Positions 54,194 to 63,394 are shown, numbered from the stretch's first letter. The stretch: 64,000 bases of DNA from Magnetospirillum aberrantis SpK (GCF_011022235.1 NZ_JAAIYP010000007.1:124001-188000), one strand, 5' to 3'. Program-made: numbers and translations. The notes: a model not told the origin generated them from the sequence alone.

Positions 54194-54236
54194 GTCAATT
54201 GACACAGGTCATACTTGGCCGCATGGTGCCCCCATC

Positions 54237-54665
54237 ATGCGTGGGGGTATGAACACACGAGCTTACGACACCAGCAACGACCCGTCCTTGGGACGGTGGC
54301 GACGGGCGGTTTCGTCCTGGCTGGGTCTGTTCCTGCTGGTGTTCAACCTGACGGCGGGCGGCGCCCTGCCGGTCCAGTCCAGCACCCTCGACCTGAGCAG
54401 CGACCACATGATCGTCTGTACCGTTGGCGGTATGGCGGTCGTCGATCGCAACGGTACTCCGGTCCCCCCCGAACATGCCGGCGTCAACGGTTTCTGCGGC
54501 GCCTGCCTGCCGTTGCTCCACGGCGCCGTGATCACCCCGATCGCGACGCTTCTGCCGCAACCCTTCGTCCAGCCCCTGCCACGGGTCCACCACACCGAAG
54601 CCGAACCGGTCCTGGTGGAACGCCCGCTCCGGCTGGCCAATCCCCGCGCGCCCCCGGCCGCCTGA
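54237..54665 (+). CDS. DUF2946-type secreted protein, upstream of a TonB receptor
   Basis: The protein has 142 residues. A hydrophobic N-terminus (AVSSWLGLFLLVFNLTAGGALP) acts as signal. The core is DHMIVCTVGGMAVVDRNGT followed by GFCGACLPLLHG, with the cysteines (C, then CxxC) and His typical of DUF2946, a family found beside copper-related TonB receptors. The ATG at 54237 aligns residue for residue with the start of the homologous gene at 63654 (both share SLG and SWLGL at equal spacing). It lies 85 bases upstream of the receptor gene. Confidence 0.8.
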   Translation: MRGGMNTRAYDTSNDPSLGRWRRAVSSWLGLFLLVFNLTAGGALPVQSSTLDLSSDHMIVCTVGGMAVVDRNGTPVPPEHAGVNGFCGACLPLLHGAVITPIATLLPQPFVQPLPRVHHTEAEPVLVERPLRLANPRAPPAA

Positions 54666-54750
54666 CCGTATACAGCCAGAACCGGCCGCTTCCTTGGCGG
54701 CCATACACTGTATTCGGCCGGGCCGTCAGCCCGGTGCGGGGAGAGTATCT

Positions 54751-56919
54751 ATGATCGACCGCTTGCAACGCGGGTCGCGGGCCACGTCCTGCGCCCTGAT
54801 CGCCCTTGCCCTTGCTTTGCCGGCCAGCGCGCTGGCCCAATCCGCCGTCGAACTGCCGCCGGTGCCGGTGGACACCGCCGAGCCGGAGCCCCAGGCCACC
54901 CTGGGCACCACCGAGATTTCGGGTGACGAACTGAAGGCCAAGCAAAAGGCCAGCGGCGACACCGCCGACCTGTTGAAGGGGGTGCCCGGCGTCAGCCTGT
55001 ATTCCGCCGGCGGCGCCTCCAGCCTACCGGTCATCCACGGTCTGGCCGACGACCGCCTGAACGTGCGGGTCAACGACATGCCGATCACCTCGTCGTGTCC
55101 CAACCACATGAATCCGGCCTTGTCCTACATCTCGCCGACCCAGGTCGGAACCATCGAGGTGCTGCCGGGCGTCACCCCGGTCAGCTATGGCGGCGACAGC
55201 ATCGGCGGCACCATCAAGGTGGAAACCCCCGATCCCAAATTCGCCGCGCCGGGCGAGGATTTGCTGACCACCGGCCAAATGTTCCTGAACTACAGCAGCA
55301 ACGCCCACGCCTTCACCACCGGCGGCGACATCACCGCCGCGACCGAGAACGTCAGCGCCAAATATTCCGGGTCCTGGACACGAGCCGGCGACTACCATCG
55401 CGGCGGCGACGGCGCCCCCCAGCAAACCAGCCGCTACGGCATCCAGGACCATGCCGTCACCGTGGCCGCACGCAAGGACGGCGACCTGTTGGAAGCACAG
55501 GTCGGCTACCAGTTCCAGCCCTATCAGGGCTATCCCAACCAGCGCATGGACCTGACCGACAACGAAAGCATGTTCGGCAACCTACGCTACAAGGGCCAGT
55601 TTGGCTGGGGCCGGTTGGACGCCAGCGCCTATCTGCGCCACGTCGAGCACGAGATGAACTTCATCGGCGCGGTCAAAAGCTCCAGCACCATGCCCATGAA
55701 CACCGAATCCGACGAATTCGGCTACAACCTCAAGGGCGACATTCCGCTGAACCAGAAGGACACCTTGCGCGTCGGCAACGAGTTCCAGCGCTATACCCTG
55801 GACGATTGGTGGCCGCCGACCAGCAACACCGCCAACGGCGGCATGAGCCCCGAGGATTTCTGGAACATCAACGACGGCGAACGCAACCGTATCGGCACCT
55901 TCGCCGAATGGGAACGCAAGTGGACGCCGCAATGGACCTCGCTGCTGGGCATCCGCAACGACACCGTGTGGATGGACACCAGCACCGCCAAGGGCTATTC
56001 CAACAACAACAACGCGGGCATCTCCTATCTCTCGGACGCCGCCGCGTTCAATGCCCAAAACCACGCCAAGACCGACGTCAACTTCGACCTGACCGCGCTG
56101 CTCAAGTACGAACACGACAAGAGCGCCGCCTACGAAGTGGGCTATGCCCGCAAGACCCGCTCGCCCAACCTGTACGAGCGTTATGCGTGGTCCACCGGCT
56201 CGATGGCCTCGACCATGACCACTTGGTTCGGCGACGGCAACGGCTATGTGGGCGACATCAACCTGAGTCCCGAAGTGGCCCATACGCTGAGCGTCAGCGG
56301 CGACTGGCACGACCCGGCCAAGAAGGTCTGGGGCATCAAGGTCAGCCCCTATTACACCTATGTCCAGGACTACATCGACGCCGACAAGATGTGGGACTAC
56401 ACCGTTCCCAACGCCAACTGGAGCGGGTATAGCCTGTACAAGTTCGCCAACCACGACGCCGAGATGTTCGGCATCGACATCTCGGGCAACCGCGAGCTGT
56501 GGGACGACCTGGATTGGGGCCGCTACGTCTTCACCGGCAGCCTGTCGTGGGTGCGTGGTCGCAATCTGGACACCGGCGACAATCTTTACAACATCATGCC
56601 GCTCAACGCCCGGCTGGGCGTGGACCACAAGCTGGGCGGCTGGTCCAACGGCATCGAGGTGGAAGCGGTCGCCAGCAAGGATTTCGTGTCCAGCAACCGG
56701 CATGAGAACACCACCCCGGCCTATGCCCTGTTGAACCTGCGCACCGCCTACGAATGGGACAACCTGATCCTTTCGGCCGGCATCGACAACGTGTTCGACA
56801 AGCGCTACCACCTGCCGCTGGGTGGTGCCGATCTGGCCTACCGCAGCCCCAAGCCCCAAGGCAGCAACGTCTACGGCATGGGCCGTTCGTTCCTGGCCGG
56901 GATGACCCTCAAGTTCTGA
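54751..56919 (+). CDS. TonB-dependent outer-membrane receptor, copper type (OprC/NosA-like)
   Basis: The protein has 722 residues with a signal peptide (ALIALALALPASALAQ). The plug domain includes DTADLLKGVPGVSLYSAGG, RVNDMPITSSCPNHMNPALS and EVLPGVTPVSYGGDSIGGTI. The CPNHMNPALSYI segment with Cys, His and Met is a hallmark of OprC/NosA copper receptors. The barrel ends in a C-terminal aromatic strand (AGMTLKF). GGGGAGAG lies 5 bases before the ATG. With DUF2946 upstream and TonB downstream it forms a probable copper-uptake unit. Confidence 0.9.
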   Translation: MIDRLQRGSRATSCALIALALALPASALAQSAVELPPVPVDTAEPEPQATLGTTEISGDELKAKQKASGDTADLLKGVPGVSLYSAGGASSLPVIHGLADDRLNVRVNDMPITSSCPNHMNPALSYISPTQVGTIEVLPGVTPVSYGGDSIGGTIKVETPDPKFAAPGEDLLTTGQMFLNYSSNAHAFTTGGDITAATENVSAKYSGSWTRAGDYHRGGDGAPQQTSRYGIQDHAVTVAARKDGDLLEAQVGYQFQPYQGYPNQRMDLTDNESMFGNLRYKGQFGWGRLDASAYLRHVEHEMNFIGAVKSSSTMPMNTESDEFGYNLKGDIPLNQKDTLRVGNEFQRYTLDDWWPPTSNTANGGMSPEDFWNINDGERNRIGTFAEWERKWTPQWTSLLGIRNDTVWMDTSTAKGYSNNNNAGISYLSDAAAFNAQNHAKTDVNFDLTALLKYEHDKSAAYEVGYARKTRSPNLYERYAWSTGSMASTMTTWFGDGNGYVGDINLSPEVAHTLSVSGDWHDPAKKVWGIKVSPYYTYVQDYIDADKMWDYTVPNANWSGYSLYKFANHDAEMFGIDISGNRELWDDLDWGRYVFTGSLSWVRGRNLDTGDNLYNIMPLNARLGVDHKLGGWSNGIEVEAVASKDFVSSNRHENTTPAYALLNLRTAYEWDNLILSAGIDNVFDKRYHLPLGGADLAYRSPKPQGSNVYGMGRSFLAGMTLKF

Positions 56920-56928
56920 TGTTCCATG

Positions 56929-56952
56929 GCCCCGGCGCATCCGCGCCGGGGC
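56929..56952 (+). terminator. Hairpin between the receptor and TonB genes
   Basis: A perfect 10-base stem GCCCCGGCGC / GCGCCGGGGC with loop ATCC, without a T run. It may attenuate or stabilise the transcript rather than fully terminate it. Confidence 0.5.
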
Positions 56953-56981
56953 TATCCTTCGCCCAAGGAGTACTGTTCGCC

Positions 56982-57683
56982 GTGATCGCCGACCGGCCGG
57001 ACGATGTCACCATTCAACGACGCACCCCGGGATGGGCGTTGTCGGTGATGGTGCACGGCATGGCCGCCGCCGTCTGGATCATGGCCCCACCGTTGAACGC
57101 CGACCTGGCCGGCCCCGATTCCTTACAGGTGGAGATCCTGTTCGAACAGCCACCGCCGCCCGAACCGGAGCCCCCCCAGCCCGAACCGCCGAAACCGGAA
57201 CCACCCAAACCCGAGCCCCCCAGGCCCGAGCCGCCAAAACCGGCGCCGAAACCCCGGCCGGCCGCGAAACCGTCCACCCCGGTCGTTTCCGAAACCCCGG
57301 TGTCTGAGCCGGCGCAGCCGGTGATGTCGGAGCAGCCCCCGCCCACCACCGCGCCGACGACAGCCAGCGCCGCCCCCGTGGCGGTGGCGACGCCGGTGGC
57401 TCGCAATGCCGGACGCGACGACTATCTGCGGATGGTCTGGAGCCGCATCATGCGGTTCCGCCCGGACAGGGTCCCCTTTGCCGGCACCACCCGGTTGTCC
57501 TTCATCCTGGGGAGCGACGGTTCCCTGTTGTCGGTGGAGATCGCCGAAAGCTCGGGCAGCGGCCTGTTGGACAGTGCCGCCCTTGAGGCGGTGCGGCGCG
57601 CCGCCCCGTTTCCGCCCCCCCCGACGACCTTCGGCAACGACTTGGCCTTCACCATTCCGTTCCAGTTCCGCCCCAGACGCTGA
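56982..57683 (+). CDS. tonB: TonB family protein
   Basis: I prefer the GTG at 56982, which has AAGGAG 11 bases upstream; an ATG at 56919 overlapping the receptor stop is the alternative. The protein has 233 residues: one membrane helix (ALSVMVHGMAAAVWIMA), a Pro/Glu/Lys repeat region (PEPPKPEPPKPEPPRPEPPK) that spans the periplasm, and a C-terminal TonB domain (RDDYLRMVWSRIMRFRPDRV, LSFILGSDGSLLSVEIAES, LDSAALEAVRRAAPFP). It energises the receptor encoded upstream. No exbBD are nearby. Confidence 0.88.
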   Translation: MIADRPDDVTIQRRTPGWALSVMVHGMAAAVWIMAPPLNADLAGPDSLQVEILFEQPPPPEPEPPQPEPPKPEPPKPEPPRPEPPKPAPKPRPAAKPSTPVVSETPVSEPAQPVMSEQPPPTTAPTTASAAPVAVATPVARNAGRDDYLRMVWSRIMRFRPDRVPFAGTTRLSFILGSDGSLLSVEIAESSGSGLLDSAALEAVRRAAPFPPPPTTFGNDLAFTIPFQFRPRR

Positions 57684-58112
57684 TCAGTAGCGCAGTTCCA
57701 CCACCGTCTTCGTCGGCGCGCCCTCGCTCACGTCAAAGGCGCTGGGCTCGAATTTCGGCGGCCCCGACACCTCGGGATTGTTGGACAGGCCATAGCCTTC
57801 GGTCGGGATCATGCCGAGAAAGCGGTCCATTTCGCCGTTGCCGTTCTCGTCATGGTAGACCACCACCGCGTAGCGGCCCGCGGCGAGACCGGAAAAGGTG
57901 AACACCTGTTGCCCGACATGGGCGGGCTGGCTTTGACGCGCCAACGCCTTGTCCTCCTTGCGGAAGGTCGCCGGGTCCACGTAAAGGGCCACCTTCACCG
58001 CTCCCTTGTCGTGTTTGACGCCGTCCACCACCACCTGAACCTCGGCGGCGGAGGCCGCCGTATTCCAGACGACGGCGGCCAGCAACAGACCAACACCCGA
58101 CCTGACATTCAT
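57684..58112 (-). CDS. Secreted DUF2141 family protein
   Basis: The protein has 142 residues with signal peptide MNVRSGVGLLLAAVVWNTAASA. The beta-sandwich shows GAVKVALYVDPATFRKED, GLAAGRYAVVVYHDENGNGEMDRFLG and PTEGYGLSNN, the DUF2141 core with a DENGNGEMD loop that could bind calcium. It is convergent with tonB (adjacent stops). Function unknown. Confidence 0.88.
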   Translation of the reverse strand: MNVRSGVGLLLAAVVWNTAASAAEVQVVVDGVKHDKGAVKVALYVDPATFRKEDKALARQSQPAHVGQQVFTFSGLAAGRYAVVVYHDENGNGEMDRFLGMIPTEGYGLSNNPEVSGPPKFEPSAFDVSEGAPTKTVVELRY

Positions 58113-58221
58113 CCTCTGTCTCCCGTGGTTTCACGCAGCCCCCAGGCCACATGAGTTATCACTATTCCAAACAACACCGTAACACATTGCCAATGATGCA
58201 TTTATTAAGGAAAGGAAATCC

Positions 58222-58743
58222 ATGCGAATTGTCATGGAGGCAATTCGTGACCATCGCCATGGTGGTCCAGCCCCTTTCCGCACCGAGGTCGCCGGCATGT
58301 CCGCCTCTTTTCCCGTTTCCCAGCCCCCCGATTTCCAGGCTCTTTGTGAGGCGCTGGACGACGAATACCGGGCCCGCGCCACCTATCGCGCCGTCATTGG
58401 CCGCTTCGGCCCGGTACTGCCATTCGCCAACATCGTTCACGCCGAACAACGCCACATCGACACCTTGCTGGGGCTGTTCTCCGCCCGTGGTTGGGAAGCC
58501 CCGGCAGACCGCTGGAACGCCAACGTCGAACCTCCCGAAACCGTCGCCCAGGCCTGTCGCGCCGGAGCCGAGGCCGAACGGGACAACGTCGCCCTTTACG
58601 ACCGCATCACCGCCCAGGCGTCCGACCCGGAGATTCTTGCGGCGTTCACCAGTTTGCGTGCGGCTTCGCAGGAACGGCACCTGCCTGCCTTCCTGCGCCA
58701 TATCGAAGGCCGAGGCTGTGGTCAAAGACATGCCGTTCCCTGA
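58222..58743 (+). CDS. Ferritin-like DUF2202 protein
   Basis: From the ATG at 58222 (AAAGGA upstream) the protein has 173 residues; an ATG at 58297 would give 148. Helices carry ALDDEYRARATYRAVIGRFG, NIVHAEQRHIDTLLGLFSARG, AEAERDNVALYDRITA and LRAASQERHLPAFLRHIEG. The E...ExxH-type residues would form a di-metal site. Family members may handle iron or oxidative stress. It lies alone between DUF2141 and the octahaem operon. Confidence 0.82.
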   Translation: MRIVMEAIRDHRHGGPAPFRTEVAGMSASFPVSQPPDFQALCEALDDEYRARATYRAVIGRFGPVLPFANIVHAEQRHIDTLLGLFSARGWEAPADRWNANVEPPETVAQACRAGAEAERDNVALYDRITAQASDPEILAAFTSLRAASQERHLPAFLRHIEGRGCGQRHAVP

Positions 58744-58777
58744 AACGACGGCTGCAACCATTTCAATATAGGTATAA

Positions 58778-58807
58778 ATCACAATATTAGTGATTGCGAA
58801 TTATCAA
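58778..58807 (+). promoter_or_regulatory. Overlapping dyads, including an Fnr-like box, upstream of the octahaem operon
   Basis: ATCACAATATTAGTGAT (58778-58794) is an inverted repeat with 5-base arms. TTGCGAATTATCAA (58794-58807) matches the Fnr consensus TTGAT-N4-ATCAA at 8 of 10 positions. Both lie in an AT-rich stretch 120-150 bases before the octahaem start. Confidence 0.55.
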
Positions 58808-58929
58808 CGCGCATTTTTGAAATGGTCCGTAATTGCTGGATTTTGCGCACCCGTTTTCACGAACTGGCGCGCGAAAGCTGTTGCAACAATCAAAAAGCGC
58901 GCCAACGGCGCCTCGGGACGTCCACCGTC

Positions 58930-60495
58930 ATGAGAAAGATACTCCACGCCCTGGGCATGGTCGCCCTGCTGTGCTTGCCCGGCGGTGCCGCCTGGGCCAG
59001 CAGCACCGCCGACCACAGCAAGTTCGAATCCCTCAAGGGACCGTTCGCCTCGGGCCCCGAGGTGACCAAGGCCTGTCTGGCCTGTCACACCGAGGCCAGC
59101 CATCAGGTGATGAAGTCGGTCCACTGGACCTGGGACATCACCAATCCCCAAACCGGCAAGCGTCTGGGCAAGGCGCGCACCGCCAACAGCTTCTGCGGCT
59201 CGCCGGTGTCGAACGAGCCGCGCTGCACCTCGTGCCATGCCGGCTACGGCTGGACCGACGTGCGCCAGCCGGCTCCCACCGACCCTAATGCCGTCGATTG
59301 TCTGGTCTGCCACGACCGTTCGGGACAATATTCCAAGGTCGCCACCGACGCCGGCCACCCGCTTTACGAACCGCGCATGATCGGTGGCAAGCTCAAGCAG
59401 CCGCCGGACCTGATCAAGGCGGCGCAAAGCGTCGGCGACCCCGGCCGCGACAATTGCGGCGCCTGCCATTTCAACGGCGGCGGCGGCGACGCGGTCAAGC
59501 ACGGCGACCTGGATTCGTCGCTGAAGAAACCGTCGCGCGAGTTGGACGTGCACATGTCGGCCGATGGCGCCAACATGACCTGCGCCACCTGCCACACCTT
59601 CAACGACCACATCCCATCCGGGTCGCGTTACATGACCCAGGCCAAGGACCCGCACGGCCTTGACCTGCCCAAGGACGACCACAACCGCGCCACCTGCGAA
59701 TCGTGCCACGGCGACACGCCGCACCAACAGGCCAAGCTGAACGACCACACCGACAAAGTGGCCTGCCAGACCTGCCACATCCCGGAATTCGCCCGTGGCG
59801 GCATCGCCACCAAGACGTGGTGGGACTGGTCGACCGCCGGGCGCAAGGACGCCGACGGCAAGCCCATCTTCATCAAGGACGAGCACGGACATCTCAGCTA
59901 TTCCGCCGAAAAGGGCGACTTCCGCTATGGCGAGAACGTGCGGCCGACCTATCGCTGGTACAACGGCATCATCGATCCCATCAACATGGGCGAAAATATC
60001 GACGATTCCGGCATCCTGGTGCTGAACACGCTGCATGGCGGCCCCGACGATCCCAAGGCTCGCATCTGGCCGTTCAAGGAAATGCGCGGCAAGCAGCCTT
60101 ATGACCCGGAACTGAAGACGCTGTTGATCAACCACGTCTTCGGCCAGGACGACAGCGCCTTCTGGACCCATTTCGACATCCAGAAGGCCATCAAGTTCGG
60201 CATGGAATATGCCGGCATGCCGTGGAGCGGCAAGATCGACTTCATCGAGACGCGCATGTACTGGCCCATCACTCACATGGTGGCGCCCAAGGAACAGGCG
60301 GTGAAGTGCGGCGAATGCCATACCGGTTCCGCCGACGGCCGGCTGGCCGACCTGCCCGGCTTCTACATGCCCGGCCGGGATGGTTCCAAGCTTCTCGACA
60401 TTCTCGGTTTCCTGGCTCTGGGCGGCGCCATCGCCGGCGTCATCGTCCACGGCCTGCTGCGCATCGTGTTGAAGGGGAAATCCCGCCATGAATAA
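58930..60495 (+). CDS. Octahaem c-type cytochrome, tetrathionate reductase (OTR) family, with C-terminal membrane anchor
   Basis: The protein has 521 residues with a signal peptide (ILHALGMVALLCLPGGAAWA). Eight CxxCH sites are visible: CLACH, CTSCH, CLVCH, CGACH, CATCH, CESCH, CQTCH and CGECH. NEPRCTSCHAGYGW and GGIATKTWWDWSTAGRK resemble octahaem tetrathionate reductase, which can reduce tetrathionate, nitrite or hydroxylamine. A single C-terminal helix (ILGFLALGGAIAGVIVHGLL) tethers it to the inner membrane. It overlaps the cytochrome b gene by 8 bases. I chose the ATG at 58930 for its signal peptide. Actual substrate unknown. Confidence 0.9.
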   Translation: MRKILHALGMVALLCLPGGAAWASSTADHSKFESLKGPFASGPEVTKACLACHTEASHQVMKSVHWTWDITNPQTGKRLGKARTANSFCGSPVSNEPRCTSCHAGYGWTDVRQPAPTDPNAVDCLVCHDRSGQYSKVATDAGHPLYEPRMIGGKLKQPPDLIKAAQSVGDPGRDNCGACHFNGGGGDAVKHGDLDSSLKKPSRELDVHMSADGANMTCATCHTFNDHIPSGSRYMTQAKDPHGLDLPKDDHNRATCESCHGDTPHQQAKLNDHTDKVACQTCHIPEFARGGIATKTWWDWSTAGRKDADGKPIFIKDEHGHLSYSAEKGDFRYGENVRPTYRWYNGIIDPINMGENIDDSGILVLNTLHGGPDDPKARIWPFKEMRGKQPYDPELKTLLINHVFGQDDSAFWTHFDIQKAIKFGMEYAGMPWSGKIDFIETRMYWPITHMVAPKEQAVKCGECHTGSADGRLADLPGFYMPGRDGSKLLDILGFLALGGAIAGVIVHGLLRIVLKGKSRHE

Positions 60496-61138
60496 ACGCG
60501 AAGTCATGATCTACACGCGCTACGAGCGCTTCTGGCACTGGTCCCAGGCCATCCTGATCTTCACCTTGTTCTTCACCGGGCTTCGGGTACACGGCAGCCA
60601 CGAGTTGATTCCGTTCGGTCTGGCGGTGAACATCCACACCTGGGCGGCCATCGCCCTCATGGTGCTGTGGGTGTTCACCACGTTCTGGAACTTCACCACC
60701 GGCCAGTGGCGGCAATACCTGTTCAAGAAGGGGATCATGAAGGTGATCCGCTTCTACGCCTACGGCATCCTGGTGGGCGAGCCGCACCCCTATAAGAAGT
60801 CGTTGCAGCGCAAGCAGAACGCCCTGCAATCCCTGGCCTACATGACCTTCATGACGCTGATCGGCCCGGCGTTGTGGCTTACCGGCATCCTTTACCTGCT
60901 CTACAACCTGTGGAGCCATTTCTCGTGGTCGGGCGAGGCCCTGTGGGTGGTGGCACTGCTGCACACCGCCGCCGCCTTCGCCATGGGGACCTTCGTGGTC
61001 ATCCACGTCTACATGACGACCACGGGCAAGACCCCCTTGCACTACGTCAAGACCATGATCACCGGCTACGACGCCGTCGAACTGTCCGAGGTCGAGGAAG
61101 CCTATCTCAAGGAAACCAAGGCGGCGGATATCCGCTAG
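60488..61138 (+). CDS. Membrane cytochrome b (cytochrome b561 / hydrogenase-type)
   Basis: The protein has 216 residues with four to five helices. Histidines likely to bind two haems lie in YERFWHWSQAILIFTLFFTG, NIHTWAAIALMVLWVF and FVVIHVYMTTTG. Its role is to pass quinol electrons to the anchored octahaem cytochrome encoded just before it, with which it overlaps by 8 bases. This is the usual pairing for OTR-type cytochromes. Confidence 0.9.
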   Translation: MNKREVMIYTRYERFWHWSQAILIFTLFFTGLRVHGSHELIPFGLAVNIHTWAAIALMVLWVFTTFWNFTTGQWRQYLFKKGIMKVIRFYAYGILVGEPHPYKKSLQRKQNALQSLAYMTFMTLIGPALWLTGILYLLYNLWSHFSWSGEALWVVALLHTAAAFAMGTFVVIHVYMTTTGKTPLHYVKTMITGYDAVELSEVEEAYLKETKAADIR

Positions 61139-61150
61139 GAACGGCCCGGA

Positions 61151-61447
61151 ATGCTGAATGTCTTTTCCGAGAACGTTCCCTTCGTCTTTCGCCCGGCGCC
61201 ATTGACGCCGGGCGAAGTTTCCCTGTTGCTGGCCGCCCGCCCCCGGCCGGTCGCGCGTCATCAGTTGACCCGCGACCAGTTGCGCGTCGCCGAGGAGCTT
61301 GTGCGACTCGGCTATCTCAGCAAGACTGCCGAGGAACGAAAGCGGCGGGACCGGATGTTCCGGCTGACCCGCCGGGGTCTCGACTGGCTGTACGACAACG
61401 GCCTGTTCGACGGCCCGCGATTTGTGGAGCAACCGCACGATCCATGA
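61151..61447 (+). CDS. Small winged-helix-like protein
   Basis: The protein has 98 residues. LTPGEVSLLLAARPRPVARH, LRVAEELVRLGYLSKTAEER and MFRLTRRGLDWLYDNGLF fit a winged-helix shape, with a wing rich in basic residues (ERKRRDRMFRLTRRG). It starts 12 bases after the cytochrome b gene and ends ATGA into the hydrolase gene, so it belongs to the operon. It may regulate the operon. I recognise no named family. Confidence 0.62.
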   Translation: MLNVFSENVPFVFRPAPLTPGEVSLLLAARPRPVARHQLTRDQLRVAEELVRLGYLSKTAEERKRRDRMFRLTRRGLDWLYDNGLFDGPRFVEQPHDP

Positions 61448-62298
61448 GTCTGGGTGTGGCGATGACGGGTCTGGCCGGCGGCGTGGCACTTGTCGCCGGG
61501 CTGCGCTGGGTGGTGTGGCGGGGGTTTCGCGCCCCGCGTATGGCCGTTGACGCCACCCCGGCCACCCATGGACTGGCCTTCGACGACGTTTCCTTTGCCA
61601 CCGCCAACGGCAAGACCTTGTCCGGCTGGATGGTGCCGGCGGCTCCCGGCGCCCCCTTGGTGGTGATGATGCATGGCTGGGGCGCCAACGCCGCCACCTT
61701 GCTGCCGCTGGCCGCCCAACTGCACAGCCACGGCTTTTCCCTTCTGCTGCTCGACGCCCGCAGCCACGGCCGCAGCGAGGAGGACACCTTTTCCTCGATG
61801 CCCCGATTCGCCGAGGACATCGAGGCGGCCTTGTCCTGGCTGGGTCCCCGGCGGGAAAAAATCGTGCTGCTGGGGCATTCCGTGGGCGGCGCCGCCGCGA
61901 TCCTGGCGGCATCACGCCAAAACGGCGTGGCGGCGGTGGTCAGCCTGTCGGCCTTCGACCATCCCGAGCGGGTGATGCGTACCTATCTGGACCGCGCCCA
62001 CATCCCCTTCCGTCCCTTCGGCTGGCTGGTGTGCCGCTATGTCGAACGCATCATCGGCCACCGTTTCGACGCCATCGCCCCCGTCGCCACCATCGGCCAC
62101 GTGCGCTGCCCGGTACTGATCGGACACGGCACCGACGATTCCATGGTGTCGCCCGACGCCGCCCAGGCCATCGCCGCCAGATCCGAAGGCCGGGCCGAAC
62201 TGGTGCTGCTGGACGGAATCGGCCACGAAGGCCCCGAGGACTACACCGCCCTGGGACAGCTTCTGGCGGACTTCCTGCGCCGCGTCTTATCGGTATAA
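61444..62298 (+). CDS. Membrane-anchored alpha/beta hydrolase
   Basis: The protein has 284 residues with an N-terminal helix (VAMTGLAGGVALVAGLRWVV). The catalytic Ser is in IVLLGHSVGGAAAILAAS, the Asp in LIGHGTDDSMVSPDAA and the His in LDGIGHEGPEDY. VVMMHGWGANAATLLPLA holds the oxyanion hole. It is the last gene of the octahaem operon by overlap. Its link to electron transfer is unclear. Confidence 0.87.
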   Translation: MSLGVAMTGLAGGVALVAGLRWVVWRGFRAPRMAVDATPATHGLAFDDVSFATANGKTLSGWMVPAAPGAPLVVMMHGWGANAATLLPLAAQLHSHGFSLLLLDARSHGRSEEDTFSSMPRFAEDIEAALSWLGPRREKIVLLGHSVGGAAAILAASRQNGVAAVVSLSAFDHPERVMRTYLDRAHIPFRPFGWLVCRYVERIIGHRFDAIAPVATIGHVRCPVLIGHGTDDSMVSPDAAQAIAARSEGRAELVLLDGIGHEGPEDYTALGQLLADFLRRVLSV

Positions 62299-62390
62299 GT
62301 CCCCTTCGCCGTCATGGTCTTGCTCAAGGGTCGGCGGGGGGCTAACCTGCGGGAATGTTTCGCCTCCGGCGCCCGACACAGGAGCATCCC

Positions 62391-63380
62391 ATGGACCTGA
62401 GTACCCGTTATCTCGGCCTGTCCCTCAAGTCGCCGCTGGTGATGTCGGCCTGTCCCCTGGGCCTTGACCTCGACGCCATCCGCAAGGCCGAGGAATGCGG
62501 GGCCGGCGCCGTCGTCCTGCCGTCCATCTTCCAAGAGGACATCGAGAACGAGATCGAGGAGATCGAGCATCTCGCCACCTTGGGCGATTCCGAGGCGCTG
62601 TCCTATTTCCCCACCCGACTTTCCGACAATCTGGGTCCCCAGAACTATCTGAACCTGATCCGCAAGGCGCGCGCCGCCGTGGACATGCCGGTGATCGCCA
62701 GCTTGAACGGCACGTCACGTTCGGGCTGGATCGACTATGCCCAACAGATGGAGGAAGCCGGCGCCAGCGCCATCGAGCTCAACGTCTTCTTCCTGCCCAC
62801 CGACCTGGAATTGACCGGTATCGAGGTGGAAAACCGCCATGTCGATATCCTGAAGGCGGTCAAGCAGGCGGTATCGATCCCGGTTTCCATCAAACTCAGC
62901 CCCTATTTCAGTTCGCCCGGCGCCATGGTCCGCACGCTGGACGAAACCGGCGCCGACGGCTTCGTGCTGTTCAACCGCTTCTACCAGCCCGACATCGACC
63001 TTGAGGAACTGACCCTGCAACGCGACCTCAGGCTCAGCCATCGCGGCGAGATCCGTCTGCCGCTGCTGTGGATCGCCGCGCTTTCGGGCAAGGTCAAGGG
63101 CTCGCTGGCCGCCACCTCGGGCGTGCAAAGCGCCGCCGAAGTGGTGAAATACCTGTTCGCCGGCGCCGACGTGGTGATGACCGCCTCGGCGCTGATCCGC
63201 CACGGGGTGGGCCACCTCAAGGTGTTGCACGACGGCTTGGTCGCCGACCTCACCCAGCGCGAAGCCAGTTCGGTGGCCGACATCCGTGGCCGCCTGAGCC
63301 GCGACAAGGTGGCCGACCAGACCGCCTTCGACCGCGTGAATTACATCCGCATCCTGCGCGGCGGCCGTTACATCGCCTGA
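62391..63380 (+). CDS. Dihydroorotate dehydrogenase-like flavoprotein
   Basis: The protein has 329 residues: MDLSTRYLGLSLKSPLVMSA, VIASLNGTSRSGWIDYAQQM, GASAIELNVFFLPTD, PVSIKLSPYFSSPGAM and LLWIAALSGKVKGSLAATSGV fit a PyrD-like TIM barrel with FMN-binding glycines. It lacks the usual Cys/Ser catalytic base context of true PyrD, so it is annotated only as DHOD-like. AGGAG lies 6 bases before the ATG. A 56-residue HTH-like gene follows after 14 bases. Confidence 0.88.
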   Translation: MDLSTRYLGLSLKSPLVMSACPLGLDLDAIRKAEECGAGAVVLPSIFQEDIENEIEEIEHLATLGDSEALSYFPTRLSDNLGPQNYLNLIRKARAAVDMPVIASLNGTSRSGWIDYAQQMEEAGASAIELNVFFLPTDLELTGIEVENRHVDILKAVKQAVSIPVSIKLSPYFSSPGAMVRTLDETGADGFVLFNRFYQPDIDLEELTLQRDLRLSHRGEIRLPLLWIAALSGKVKGSLAATSGVQSAAEVVKYLFAGADVVMTASALIRHGVGHLKVLHDGLVADLTQREASSVADIRGRLSRDKVADQTAFDRVNYIRILRGGRYIA

Positions 63381-63394
63381 AGCACGAGGGAAAC

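Noticed and set aside
57150-57260. Repetitive sequence that could suggest a CRISPR or tandem-repeat locus
   Set aside because: It is the in-frame Pro-Glu-Pro-Lys region of TonB, without spacers.
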